From assembly GCF_003255815.1 (NCBI RefSeq), contig NC_037669.1:128816355-128880354 (forward strand): DNA of 64,000 nucleotides, written 5' to 3'. The position numbers and the translations under genes are program-made. The notes under the pieces are model-generated. The model was not told the origin of the DNA and ran no database searches. It was given only the letters and a program-made list of their open reading frames with translations. The number at the start of each line of letters is the position of its first letter. The first letter of the stretch is position 1. The stretch is from Theropithecus gelada. Its lineage: Eukaryota > Chordata > Mammalia > Primates > Cercopithecidae. Positions 1 through 11,026 of this stretch are shown here, piece by piece.

Positions 1-1814
1 TATTTACTAAAGCTGAGAACCATTCTGTATGAATCAGCAATTCTTCTCCAAGGTATTTATCCAAGAGAAGTGCTAACAAATGTCTGCCCAAAGTACAAGA
101 ATGAAGACTAGCTCTATTTGTAAGTCAAAAATTAGAAACAATAGAAGTATTTTCTAGCTGTGCAGTGGGAATAAAATTATACCATAGTAAAATAATCTAA
201 AGCATTATGACCATGAAAATGAACAAATCATAACTACAGCAACAACGTGAATGACTGTCACATGCATTATTTTGAGTGAAAGTTGTCACATGTGAAAGGG
301 TAAATATAAAATTATTTTATTTATACAAAGTTAAAAATCAGCAAACTAATCTATGTTGTAAGAATCAAGATAGTGGTTAGTTTATGGGATGAATTGTGAT
401 TGGAAGAAGAGATAATTCAGATTCTCAGTTGCTGATTATGTTCTCCTTCTTGTGGATGTAGTTTAATGGATATGTTCAGTTTGTGAACATCTTAAATTAC
501 AAGATTTCACACTTTCTTGGTATGTGTTTTACTCAACAAAATACACGAAAATATTAAGGGAGTGAAATCATTTTCTCATTCTTTACCAAGCATACAAAAT
601 ATTATTTTTTTATGCACTGTTGAATTTGAATTATAATACTTTTATTTTACTCAACAGAAATTGAACGTGGATTCTTATTATAAAATAGTTTCAAACACCT
701 TTTGTTCAGATTAGATGAGGTATCTATTTATCCCCAATAAGGACGCTGGGAAAATGATATAATCCTCTTCAAACTGAAGTTTTTTATAAATAAAATTTAG
801 ATAAGCTATTCACAAGCAAATATTTTGCAATTAAATTAGAAATTGTATGTAAAACTTAGCACAAATCCTACTACAAAAATTTAGTTCACATTACTTAATC
901 TTTTTTCCTCTCCATCTTTAAATATTTCAAATGAAACTATGTACATATTCTGATCAATAATAAATTGAAAACTAAACAAAATAAATAGTTTCATTTTTCA
1001 TTTAACAATTGGGCACCTTGAATATCATTTATCAGCACAAAAATTGCTTAATCCTGTGTTACCACGACACATGGCAAGTCCTTCTGCTGCCACATCTTTC
1101 ATCTAATAGACCCTGCTAGATGCTGTGGGTAGTGATCATTATCATTGATATTTGTCATCAGATATAAACCACGCAGCCCTAAGATGAATATAGCTACTCA
1201 AAGCTCAAAATCTCTAGTAGATATTTGTCATCACATTTGTATGAAGAATATTAAAATATATTGCTATTTTTAACTGGGTTTATACTGAAAAATTACACTA
1301 CCTAGTTTAGTGACTTAAGCATTCTTCCTTGGCTGTAATCTTCTTCTTGGAGATTAGACAATGAACTTCATGATTTACCTGCTTTACATGTCTCTAATAC
1401 CCAGATCAAAGTGGGAAGAGGACTAAGAAAATGAGGGAAAACAGCTATTTCTATTAAATTTGTGTTTCTCCCTGAATCAGCTTGGATGTGAACCTTCTAC
1501 AGTTTTAGCTGGAGACTGAGAACATCACTTTTTATAGTTCAAGAGTTTAATGTTGTGCTTAATATTGTGCATATATGTCATATGGGGAGATAACTGTCAG
1601 TAGAGAATTAAAGGCAAAACAATTGAAATATGTATTGAAGTAACAATAACTAGAAAATGGTCAGACATGGGTTTAAAATTACCCTTGAGTGATATAGTAT
1701 ATTAATTCATGTTGAAGGGTGTTTGCTAACAGTCAATAAACTGGGATACTAACAACTGGGTATAAAATAATTTCAAAATGTTTCACTACTGAAACATGCT
1801 GATAGTTCAAGGTA
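1..1814. other. AT-rich DNA, no recognised feature
   Basis: No coding region, RNA gene or repeat that I can name. The frames are short and interrupted on both strands and composition is strongly AT-rich. Very old, diverged repeats could be hidden here and would need a RepeatMasker run to see. Confidence 0.5.
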
Positions 1815-2036
1815 CTGAATGTAAACAATGAGAACACTTGGACACAGGATGGGGAACACCACACACCAGGGCCTATCGTGAGGTGGGAGGACAGGGGAGG
1901 AATAGCATTAGGAGATATACCTATTGTAAATGACGAGTTAATGGGTGCAGCACACCAACATGGTATACATATACATATGTAACAAACCTGCACGTTGTGC
2001 ACATGTACCCTAGAACTTAAAGTGTAATAAAAAAAA
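1815..2036 (+). mobile_element. L1 3' end fragment, sense
   Basis: The stretch reads through the typical end of a primate L1: AATGAGAACACTTGGACACA, a purine-rich stretch, GGGTGCAGCACACCAACATGG, ATGTAACAAACCTGCACG, GTACCCTAGAACTTAAAGT and a terminal AATAAAAAAAA tail. It is a heavily 5'-truncated copy holding only the last ORF2 codons or 3' UTR. The same tail recurs at 5150-5360 and 48740-48960. Confidence 0.9.
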
Positions 2037-2262
2037 TCTACAAAAGTAAAAAAGCAGTGCTTTCAGTTCAAAAGCCTTGCAAAATTCTGATTCGAATAAT
2101 TAAAAACTAAAAGCTGTGGCCCAAGACCAAGCAATGGCAGGTGCACTAAGATAATATTCAAGAAAGGCAAATTCATGTTAGAAAATAGGAAACCAAGTCT
2201 AATTAAGTAAATTAGGGCAAGTACTCAGTTGCAAGTTAAGCACAAAGCATTAATGAATATTC

Positions 2263-2431
2263 GGCTGCATGCAGTGGCTCATACCTGCAATCCTAGCACT
2301 TTGGGAAGCCTACGTTGGGAGGATCACATGAGGCCAGGGGTTTGAGACTGCAGTGAACTATGATTTAACTACTGCACTTCTCTGTAGGCAACAGAGTGAG
2401 ATCTTGTCTACAATCAATCAATCAATCAATA
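2263..2431 (+). repeat. Old Alu-type monomer with (CAAT)n tail
   Basis: A diverged Alu left-arm-like sequence: GGCTGCATGCAGTGGCTCAT, CACTTTGGGAAGCC, GGGAGGATCACATGAGGCCAG and GCAACAGAGTGAGAT. It is one arm long and ends in five CAAT units at about 2411-2431 instead of a poly(A) tail. A free left Alu monomer or a truncated AluJ would both fit. Confidence 0.75.
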
Positions 2432-3214
2432 TAAGCATTCACTCAGAGTCTTGCCAAGAGGAAGTTACATGAACTAAAGAGAGGCATTTTCTATCTCTCA
2501 ATGGAACAAAAGTCCAAAACCTGGCTGGAGTGTCTCTGCTCTTGTGCTGTACCATCCTATACAATAATAATCCACCCTCTGGATATACAGTTTCTTCCAG
2601 GAATTTGATTAGAGATTGATATAGAAACCAAGGGTCTGGCATGTGGGGACCAAAAATAAACGTTTACTGAAAAGTAGTGAAATAAGTACTCTACAAAAAC
2701 AAAAAAAATTAAAAAGTGCTACATAATCAGTTTTCTGCTCTTCAATTTTAAGTTGGAAGTTGCTTATTATGGAAAATAATTGAACTTCTTTATCTTCCTA
2801 ATGATGTTATCCTTAAATATTGGAGGTGTTTACATGCTAGTAATGGATACTTTATACATGGCGAAGGAAAAAACATTTAAATTTATTTCTCAACCAAAGT
2901 TATTTTTATTAACATCTAGAAAACATTTTAATATATATCTCTATATATATAAGTAGATAAAATATGAAGTTATAAACAAAATAGATTTATAAATTATGAA
3001 TAGATAACAGATTTTAGAATATTGCTTAGAATTCCATTGTTTCAAAGAAATAAGTATGTCTCATTTTTAGGTGTTCTAGGCAAAATTCTGAGAATGTTCC
3101 TTCCTACAAACAATTTCCCACACTACTTCCAAAAACTTTGAGTATTATGAGTTTTCATGTCCATAAAAATATCACTTTACACAATAGAGGGACTTGCAAA
3201 CATAATTAAGTCTA
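2432..3214. other. No recognised feature
   Basis: AT-rich sequence with a short TA-rich patch near 2930-2955. No gene and no repeat that I can name. Confidence 0.45.
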
Positions 3215-3350
3215 CTGTATTAGTCAGGGTTCTCCAGAGAAACTGAACCAATGGGAAATATATTTTTCATATACATAATCACTTTTTAGGAATTGGGTCA
3301 CATGATTATGGAGTCTGAGAAGTTCCACAGCCTGTCATCTGCAAGATGCT
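3215..3350 (-). repeat. Fragment of an old dispersed repeat
   Basis: It begins TGTATTAGTCAGGGTTCTCC and continues AGAGAAACTGAACCAATGGG and GGAATTGGGTCACATGATTA. The same end, in the opposite orientation (CTCTAGAGAACCCTGACTAATAC), closes the repeat at 57596-57620. So the two are copies of one dispersed family, which I recognise as recurrent in primate DNA but cannot name with confidence. Confidence 0.55.
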
Positions 3351-3379
3351 ATTAGTCCTGACAAGTAAAGAGCTTGGAA

Positions 3380-3768
3380 ATAATCACTACAGTATTCATC
3401 AAAACAATAATAAGCTGAACAAACGGAAAATAAACAACTATTTTCAAATCTATCAAAGAGTTGATGTCGCAGGGGAAGTTCCTACCCCAAAACCTGAATA
3501 GGCCTATGAATACAGAGAAATATAGTCAAAGAATGGTAGGGAGATAATAAAAATGCAAGCTAACGTGTTTGCTACACATATATCTAATAAAAGATTTATA
3601 TCCAAAAGGTACAAAGCACTCTTTAGACTCAACCGTAATAACACAAACAACTCAATTATATAATGGGCCAATTATCTGAGCATGCATTTCACCAAAGGTG
3701 TTATAAAGATGGCAAATAAAAATTTGAAAAGGTACTCAACATCACACATCATTAGATAATTGTCAATT
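3380..3768 (+). mobile_element. Old L1 fragment, left part (host of a younger L1)
   Basis: Degenerate sense-strand L1 ORF2 sequence, with blocks such as ACTCAATTATATAATGGGCC and TGGCAAATAAAAATTTGAAAAGG, equivalent to the region that in younger L1 copies reads AACCCCATCAAAAAGTGGGC. It breaks at the target duplication of the younger element and resumes at 5382. It is more diverged than that element, so it is the older host. Confidence 0.6.
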
Positions 3769-3782
3769 AAAACAAGATATAA
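3769..3782. repeat. Target-site duplication, left copy
   Basis: AAAACAAGATATAA here is repeated exactly at 5368-5381. The pair brackets the 5'-inverted L1 and marks its insertion site. Confidence 0.85.
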
Positions 3783-5367
3783 AAGCGTTCCTATTTCTCC
3801 ACATCCTCTCCAGCACCTGTTGTTTCCTGACTTTTTAATGATTGCCATTCTAACTGATGTGAGATGGTATCTCATTGTGGTTTTGATTTGCATTTCTCTG
3901 ATGGCCAGTGATGATGAGCATTTTTTCATATGTCTGTTGGCTGTATGAATGTCTTCTTTTGAGAAATGTCTGTTCATATCCTTTGCCCACTTTTTGATGG
4001 GGTTGTTTGTTTTTTTCTTGTAAATTTGTTTGAGTTCTTTGTAGGTTCTGGATATTAGCCCTTTGTCAGATGAGTAGATTGCAAAAATTTTCTCCCATTC
4101 TGTAGGTTGCCTGTTCACTCTGATGGTAGTTTCTTTTGCTGTGCAGAAGCTCTTTAGTTTAATTAGATCCCATTTGTCAATTTTGGCTTTTGTTGCCGTT
4201 GCTTTTGGTGTTTTAGACATGAAGTCTTTGCCCATGCCTATGTCCTGAATGGTACTACCTAGGTTTTCCTCTAGGATTTTTATGGTATTAGGTCTAACAT
4301 TTAAGTCTCTAATCCATCTTGAATTAATTTTCGTATAAGGAGTAAGGAAAGGATCCAGTTTCAGCTTTCTACTTATGGCTAGCTAATTTTCCCAGCACCA
4401 TTTATTAAATAGGGAATCCTTTCCCCATTTCTTGCTTCTCTCAGGTTTGTCAAAGATCAGATGGCTGTAGATGTGTGGTATTATTTCTGAGGACTCTGTT
4501 CTGTTCCATTGGTCTATATCTCTGTTTTGGTACCAGTCCCATGCTGTTTTGGTTACTGTAGCCTTGTAGTATAGTTTGAAGTCAGGTAGCGTGATGCCTC
4601 CAGCTTTGTTCTTTTGACTTAGGATTGTCTTGGAGATGCGGGCTCTTTTTTGGTTCCATATGAACTTTAAAGCAGTTTTTTCCAATTCTGTGAAGAAACT
4701 CATTGGTAGCTTGATGGGGATGGCATTGAATCTATAAATTACCTTGGGCAGTATGGCCATTTTTAGTTCAACCATTATGGAAAACAGTATGGCGATTCCT
4801 CAAGGATCTAGAACTAGATGTACCATATGACCCAGCCATCCCATTACTGGGTATATACCCAAAGGATTATAAATTATGCTGCTATAAAGACACATATACA
4901 CGTATGTTTATTGCAGCACTATTCACAATAGCAAAGACTTGGAATCAACCCAAATGTCCATCAGTGACAGATTGGATTAAGAAAATGTGGCACATATACA
5001 CCATGGAATACTATGCAGCCATAAAAAAGGATGAGTTTGCGTCCTTTGTAGGGACATGGATGCAGCTGGAAACCATCATTCTTAGCAAACTATCACAAGA
5101 ACTGAAAACCAAACACCGCATGTTCTCACTCATAGGTGGGAACTGAACAATGAGATCACTTGGACTCAGGAAGGGGAACATCACACACCGGGGCCTATCA
5201 TGGGGAGGGGGGAGGGGGGAGGGATTGCATGGGGAGTTATACCTGATGTAAATGACGAGTTGATGGGTGCAGCACACCAACATGGCACAAGTATACATAT
5301 GTAACAAACCTGCACGTTATGCACATGTACCCTACAACTTAAAGTATAATAATAATAAATTAATAAA
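3783..5367 (+). mobile_element. L1 insertion with 5' inversion (twin priming)
   Basis: A 5'-truncated L1 whose halves face opposite ways. Positions 3783 to about 4768 are antisense ORF2 C-terminal region (minus-strand protein with KTPKA, KIDKWDLIKLKSFC, NNRCWRGCGE). From about 4769 to 5345 the sequence is sense and holds the end of ORF2 (KTWNQPKCPSVTDWIKKMW), the 3' UTR and an A-rich tail. The two halves abut at nearly adjacent L1 positions, as expected when two primers are used on one L1 RNA. A 14-bp target duplication flanks the whole. ORF2 is not functional here. Confidence 0.9.
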
Positions 5368-5381
5368 AAAACAAGATATAA
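5368..5381. repeat. Target-site duplication, right copy
   Basis: Exact copy of the 14 bp at 3769-3782, directly after the L1 A-rich tail. Confidence 0.85.
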
Positions 5382-6000
5382 CTGAGTATTTATTAAAATC
5401 CAAAATGCTGACAACACCAAATGCTATTGAGAATTCAACGCCCTAGAAACTCCAATCCACTTCTAGTGGGAATTCATAATGATACAGCAACTTTGGAGCA
5501 CAGTTCAGCAATTTCTTTTGAGGCTAAACACAGTCTTATCACATATCCAGCAATCACACTTCTAGATATTTACCCGATTTAGTTGAAAATATATGTCCAC
5601 ACAGAATTATGCACACATCAAAGTTTACAGAAGTTTTATTCATTATAGACAAAAACTGGAAACAATATGTCCACAGATATGTAAACAGATACTCTGTGGT
5701 ACATCTATACATTGAAATATTATTTAGTGATAAAACTATATGAGTTGCCAAATTGCCAAAAGACATGTAGAACCCTTCCATGTATATTGGTACGTTGGGG
5801 GAGGAAAAGCCCTCTGAGAAGGCTTTATATTGTACTATTCTTTCTGTATGGCATTCTGGAAAAGGGAAAACCACAGAGACAGTAAAAAAGGCAGGGTTCC
5901 TAGGGATTTGAGGGAGGACATATTAGTATGGACAGGCCATGCACCTGCATTATCTTCTCAATGTATTTTTTATGCATTATTCTTTGTTGTATCAGCAGTC
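5382..6000 (+). mobile_element. Old L1 fragment, right part
   Basis: Continuation of the old L1 interrupted at 3768: degenerate ORF2 end and 3' UTR-like sequence (for example CATATCCAGCAATCACACTT, GTATGGCATTCTGGAAAAGG, CCACAGAGACAGTAAAAAAG). The right limit is approximate. Confidence 0.6.
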
Positions 6001-6584
6001 TTTAATTGCCATGTTTTATTGATTACTTAGTTTTTTTCTTCTTTGCCAGATTTGTAAAATTTCTATTCATGAGATAAAACACACTATATTCTCAAATAAC
6101 TATTGAAACTCACTAAAATTGAAAGGCAAAATCAGCCAAAAATGATAGTGTGGTGCTTAGAATACTGTTGAATCACAAAGCCATTAATTTGTTTTTGTTT
6201 GTTTTTCTTTGTATTTCAAGATTCTCCCAACAAGTCTTTTATTAGACCTTTTCCTTTTAATGAATCATTTTAACAAAAGATAAATTTTTCATTTTTCTGA
6301 TTATGAAGTAAAAAGTTTATTGCTAGTATTTAGGGAGCTGATATTTAAAATAGCTAAAGTCATCAACTTTACTGTGTAGGCTTCTACTTAATGCCCATCT
6401 TTTCATTAAGACATATTTCTTCACCCTCAATTACATGTTTTAGGGGGAACCTTTCTATGTCACATTCTCTGGAAATAATACAACTTTATGTCATCTGGCA
6501 CAGCTGCCTTGTTGGGGCAGGATTAAAAACTGAATCTAGTGTTTTAATAACTGTTTTGTATGCAACCTATATAAATAAAAATCA
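6001..6584. other. No recognised feature
   Basis: AT-rich sequence without a supported gene or a repeat I can name. Confidence 0.4.
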
Positions 6585-6810
6585 TATCAACACCTATAGA
6601 GTCATTACTACATGCCACTTGCTCAAGGACCCTATGCTTATTAATTCCTTTAATTCTCTCAACAAACCTTTGTGTTAGGTAATCTTATTGAAAAAATTGA
6701 GGTAGAGATAGATTAATCAACTTGTCTAAGGTAACATAGTTTTTGAAAACCTCAAGAAGTTTGGCTCAAGATACTTCTCTTCACCATTACACTAATTTGC
6801 TACTCATGCT
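6585..6810 (+). repeat. MIR SINE
   Basis: The order of diverged blocks matches MIR: CTACATGCCACTTGCTC, TTAATTCCTTTAATTCTCTC, AACAAACCTTTGTGTTAGGT, AAAAAATTGAGGTAGAGA, CAACTTGTCTAAGGTAACAT and ACCATTACACTAATTTGCTA. These correspond to the size/age block, the AACAAC..TGAGGTAGGTA core and the AACTTGCCCAAGGTCACA block of the family. Confidence 0.7.
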
Positions 6811-9185
6811 TTTTAAATACTCATTGCTATTTAGGACAACCTGTATCCATACTTTCAAAGGTAGATGGCACATGGAATCCTGAGCTGCAACTGCACATAT
6901 CCTCAGGCTTCTTAATGTATTTTCCCCATGAACGGACTGATACTACTCTTGCTGGTTTACTCATGCAGTAACCAATCAGCTGTCTCCTTGGTAGATGCCC
7001 AAAATATGATGCTATCACTTTTCTCTTGCTCTTAGTTTTTATGTGTTTGTTATGTTTTTACATGAAAGAATGGATATGTTTTCTAAAATTCTAATTTTTT
7101 TACCAACATATTTTCTATCTAAATTGATACATTTCTCTAAGTCAATACAATGTAATGCCTCTTTGTATTTCTACCGATTGTAACAACAAAAATGGTTAAC
7201 ATGAGTAGCAAAGAAGTTAGGAAGAGTATTGCAAAACCTTTGGGAAATCTGTTAGATACAGTGCCATTGAATGTGATAAAGTATAAAATGAGTAGTTTTC
7301 AGTCATTAATTGTATTATTCTCTGCATTGTTTCCAAAATGCATGAAGGATTCTACAAACTAGAGATTTGCTTCTCTATGGTACTGTGCATTGTCTTGTCT
7401 AGTGTTCAAGGTTTGGTGGCATCCTTTGCATTTTTAAACTCATAAAAAGTCTATTTCAGTGATAAAGTTAGCTTTAACTGATTCTATAACACAACTTGCC
7501 CTTCATGGCTAAATGATTCAGGGGTTTGTCTTGCTTTAGTAAAATCTGTCTGGCCTGATGTCTTAATACACACATCTGCAGAGGCAGTAGGTAATTAATG
7601 TTATTGATGGTACTCATTTGCTTTCCATCTTTCCACCAAACTCCTTACTAAAGTAGAATGGGCTTTCACATGAGAACTCTTTAAAGATGTCTTATAATAT
7701 TTCTTTTCACAACTTGTTACCACTTACTTCCTCTAGAAAACATATTTTTATCTCTTTGCTAAAGCATATTCTAAGGTCACAATAGACACTACTTTTATTC
7801 ACAGTGAAAAAGGGTGATGAATGTTTTCCAGAAGAGCCTTCATGTCCCTGATGGTTAACTTTTGTAATTGCTCGATTTTTCAGAGAATATAGTAAAGGTC
7901 TTTCAGGAAGGAATCAAATTGAATTAGGATGAATAAACCATTTTGGATGTTATTTAGTATCAATTAGCTATTGCTGAATAGTGTATTTTGAAAGTTTCTA
8001 AGAGTCTGCTTTGATTCTAAATTGGAAAACACCTTAAGCAGTTGATAAAACTTGTGTTCACCTAACATTGCAATAAAATGCAGGTGTGCTCATCTAAAGA
8101 GATCCAATTCACAATGAAATCTCATCTCATACAAGGTGCAGAATTATTTGTATAGTACTAGTAACTCATTTATCAAATACACATATTTCGATTGCTGAAC
8201 ACTACTTTCACACACTAAACCAAAGATCTTAATTCATATCTTGTGGTTTCTTCAATAGTCTGCCTCAAGGTTTTTATTCACTGCAAAACATTTTTTTCAA
8301 AAAAAAAGAAAATGTAATCATACACAAATATATATATTATGCAGCGCTACACTTTGTGCAATCAAATAATAAAGTTGTGCTGTTAGTGACATTCGTATTT
8401 CTCAGATTGCTCCTACATTTAAATTATGTCATGAGTTTTATGCTGCTCATTAGAATATATGTTTGTTCCAGAAATAACTAATTAGCACAGGCCTATTAAT
8501 TCTGTAGGACAAAGTAGCAGTCATAGAAAATTGGTAACAATTGTCAAGACAATGTATGCCCTTGTACAAAAATATTAAGATACTAATAGTATTTCTCTAT
8601 TATAATGCAAATTGTCTTTGTTCGAAATTAATTTGTAAGTGAGTTTATAGACAAGATGTATTATAAAAACCCAAGCCATCTTTCCTTAAATAGAGTTAAG
8701 ACATACTAAGTAATTTTAGTACTTTACATGGCATTTCATGGCTTCTTATTAAATTACAATAAAATTTAATTTTTTAAAAAATGAGCAAATTTTTGCACAT
8801 TTATAATTGCTCTTGGTTATTTATCTTAAATAAACTATATCCATATATTTCATGATGAATCATTACTTTTTATATTTCACATGACCTGGGAGAACTCCTG
8901 AGAGTCTTTGAAAACTGTTAAGCTTATATTAAAAAATAGAACATAGATTCAAATGAGTAGAAAGGGAATGCAATGTGTTATAGATATGTGGAAAAACTGA
9001 CAAGTCGAGTTTATAGGCATTGAATAAGAGATTGTCAATATAAGTTTGACAATCAGCTAGTGAATATTGCAAATTTATAAATTCAGCAAAGTGATGAGAC
9101 GTATAATATAATGTAAAATGAGAGGAAGTGTTATAGGCAAAGGAATTTATCAAGATCTGTTTTTGTTGATTAATAATTGGTAATT
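6811..9185. other. No recognised feature
   Basis: About 2.4 kb of AT-rich sequence with no L1, Alu or LTR signature that I can support and no long frame. The 6815-7020 and 7350-8100 parts are less AT-biased and look like unique DNA. Confidence 0.4.
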
Positions 9186-9253
9186 TTTAATCTGAATAAT
9201 TATTATCTGTGGAAAAACGTTTAATCTGAATAATTATTATCTGTGGAAAAACG
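9186..9253. repeat. 34-bp tandem duplication
   Basis: Two head-to-tail copies of a 34-bp unit beginning TTTAATCTGAATAATTATTA and ending GTGGAAAAACG, at 9186-9219 and 9220-9253. I see no mismatch between them, so the duplication is recent or homogenised. Confidence 0.85.
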
Positions 9254-9449
9254 TTCAGTTGAGTTCCCCAAATATTTATTGACACTATTTTGTATCAGTT
9301 TCTAGGTGATGTTTACAACTACATAAAGTATCTCTTCTTCAGGTACTTATTAATATGTAGGAGATGGAGAACCATGTGGCTACAAGAAAACAACACATTG
9401 TGTTAGAATAACAGAAAGCCTATCAGCCCGTCATCTAGTTTTTAAGCCC

Positions 9450-9550
9450 CACATGCACATAGCACATATATACCTATGTAACAAACCTGCACTTTCAGCT
9501 CATGTATCTCAGAAATTAAAATAAAATTAAAAAAATAAAAAATAAAAAGA
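9450..9550 (+). mobile_element. Short L1 3' end
   Basis: About 100 bp of L1 3' end: GCACATATATACCTATGTAA, CAAACCTGCA, CATGTATCTCAGAAATTAAA and an A-rich AAAATAAAAAATAAAAAG tail. Strongly 5'-truncated. Confidence 0.75.
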
Positions 9551-9679
9551 ATAATGGAAAGCCTGAGATTCAGGTACCACTTGAATCACAGAAGACAGAA
9601 GATAAGATATTGAAAGTAGACCAAATTTGTGGATTGAAAATAGTAGACAAGTTGGCATTTTCCCATATTAATTCATGCA

Positions 9680-9830
9680 GTCATTATTGATCATCTGTTT
9701 TTTCCAAGCTTCCCTGATGGGCTCTGCATATACAGTGGTGATTCAGATAAAGTCCCTGCTATCAAGGAGCAGACAGTGCAGATTATACAAAGGTATGTAA
9801 ATAAGAACATGAAAAACAGTGAATTAAACT
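9680..9830 (+). repeat. Possible old mammalian-wide repeat
   Basis: Blocks such as TACAGTGGTGATTCAGATAA, AGTCCCTGCTATCAAGGAGC and CAGATTATACAAAGGTATG resemble a dispersed element whose consensus includes a dialogue of 'tacagcagtgaa..aaagtccctgccctcatggagc'. A similar but weaker match lies at 20095-20300. Family not assigned. Confidence 0.35.
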
Positions 9831-10344
9831 AGTTGGTATTATCTCTTATGAGATCATATTTATTTAGTAACAAAGGGCTCTTGAACTTTAAAATATGAGT
9901 ATTTTCACAAACCTGTCAATCACTTTTAAAAATTGACAAATCTATACCTTTCCTTGTTCTGCCAAGGTCACTTAAGCACTGTACCCTATCCTAATGTCAC
10001 ACATCTAAGATTGACAGGAAAGGTAAATATCTTTCCTCTCCCATCCTGCATATTTTTTTCTTTAGAAACACTTTCTTTGACTGGTTCATTCCATTTGATT
10101 CCTTCTTATTTTCATTTCTCTTAGCAGATAAGCCCATTGTTCACCTTTCTATTATCAGCTTTTGGATATGACACTGCAGATTTTCTAGCTGGCATTTGTC
10201 TTCTCTTTTGAGCATACATTTAAAAATATAATACTCAAAAGGGTTAAAATATGACTCCATTAAAAACATAAGTATAAAATAAACATGTCTTAGTAGTTCA
10301 AATGTAATAATAAAGTACCATAAAAAAGATGTCATATGAACAAC

Positions 10345-10575
10345 AGAAATTTATTTTTCAAAGTTTTGGAGGCTGTGTGCTAGTTTCATCATATCTTCAC
10401 GTTGTGGAAAGAGAACAAGAGAGCTCTCTGGGGTTCCTTTTATGAGGACACTAAACCCGGTCATGAGAGTGACTCCCGTGACTTATCTCCAAAGGACCCA
10501 CCTCCTAATACCACAATATTTGGGGTTAGGATTTCAACATATATAAACATTCAGAGTATAAAAACATGTGTCAAA
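10345..10575 (+). repeat. Old dispersed repeat 5' of the provirus
   Basis: Contains GAGAGCTCTCTGGGGTTCCT, AAAGGACCCACCTCCTAATA and GGGGTTAGGATTTCAACATA, a block set common in old primate interspersed repeats. The family is not named. The provirus lies about 30 bp downstream. Confidence 0.45.
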
Positions 10576-10602
10576 AACTTTACCTAATCCATTAATTAAT
10601 GA

Positions 10603-10608
10603 GGTGAC
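10603..10608. repeat. Provirus target-site duplication, left
   Basis: GGTGAC immediately before the 5' LTR; its partner at 17768-17773 is GGTGTC. A 6-bp duplication with one mismatch is the size expected for HERV-K-type betaretroviral integrase. Confidence 0.75.
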
Positions 10609-10647
10609 TGTAGAGGACTACGTGCTTGCAAACCAGACGTTCCCGAT

Positions 10648-10795
10648 AAGTCCTGCTCTTGCAAACGAAGCAGGACCTTCCCGGTAAGTCCTGCTCTTGC
10701 AAACGAAGCAGGGCATTCCCAATAAGTCCTGCTCTTGCAAACGAAGCAGGGTGTTCCTGATAAGTCCTGCTCTTGCAAACGAAGCAGGGCATTGG
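10648..10795 (+). repeat. Four 38-bp U3 repeats with hairpin potential
   Basis: Units start at 10648, 10686, 10724 and 10762. Each carries CCTGCT, then CTTGCAAACGA, then AGCAGG: a perfect 6-bp inverted repeat around an 11-nt loop. The 10 or so bases between hairpins vary more than the hairpins. The array sits where U3 enhancer repeats usually lie, and TTGCAAA in each loop could be a transcription-factor site (inference). Confidence 0.9.
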
Positions 10796-10897
10796 GGGCT
10801 TGTTTATGTGTGAACATCTTGAAAATCCAGAAAGTCAGGGAAAGCTCAGAAAAACAACAATCTGTCTTGTGACTTGGCAACATTCCACAAACGACTG

Positions 10898-10908
10898 TAT
10901 AAAATAAA
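10898..10908 (+). promoter_or_regulatory. Overlapping TATA box and poly(A) signal
   Basis: TATAAAATAAA contains TATAAA and AATAAA overlapping. It is identical in the 3' LTR at 17661-17671. The promoter and the polyadenylation signal may share this one element, which implies a very short R region just downstream. No transcript data can be read from DNA, so roles are inferred. Confidence 0.6.
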
Positions 10909-11004
10909 GCAGAGCGCGCCATTCATGGTGGCCACCATGTTTGTCTTGTCTTGTGTTGTCTTGTGTGTTCATTCCTTTGTTTAGGAAACATGCAGACCCC
11001 AACA

Positions 11005-11026
11005 TCTGGTGCAGCGAGCAGGGTCC
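11005..11026 (+). other. Primer-binding-site position, tRNA unclear
   Basis: Two bases after the LTR's terminal CA the sequence reads TGGTGCAGCGAGCAGGGTCC. TGG, complementary to the tRNA CCA end, is present. The rest does not match the lysine-tRNA pattern TGGCGCC expected for HERV-K groups, nor any other tRNA complement I can match with confidence. Confidence 0.6.

Larger units (their letters stand above)
10609..11004 (+). repeat. Provirus 5' LTR (396 bp)
   Basis: Starts TGTAGAGGACTACGTGCTTG and ends GCAGACCCCAACA. It contains four 38-bp U3 repeat units, a TATAAAATAAA box at 10898-10908 and a TTGTCTTG-rich R/U5. It is 38 bp longer than the 3' LTR, exactly one repeat unit. It should hold the promoter for the proviral transcript. 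Confidence 0.92.

Noticed and set aside
10648..10795. Regular repeats spaced by variable bases, at first sight CRISPR-like
   Set aside because: Units are 38 bp head-to-tail with only about 10 variable bases, lie in an LTR U3, recur in the partner LTR, and the sequence is a primate genome.
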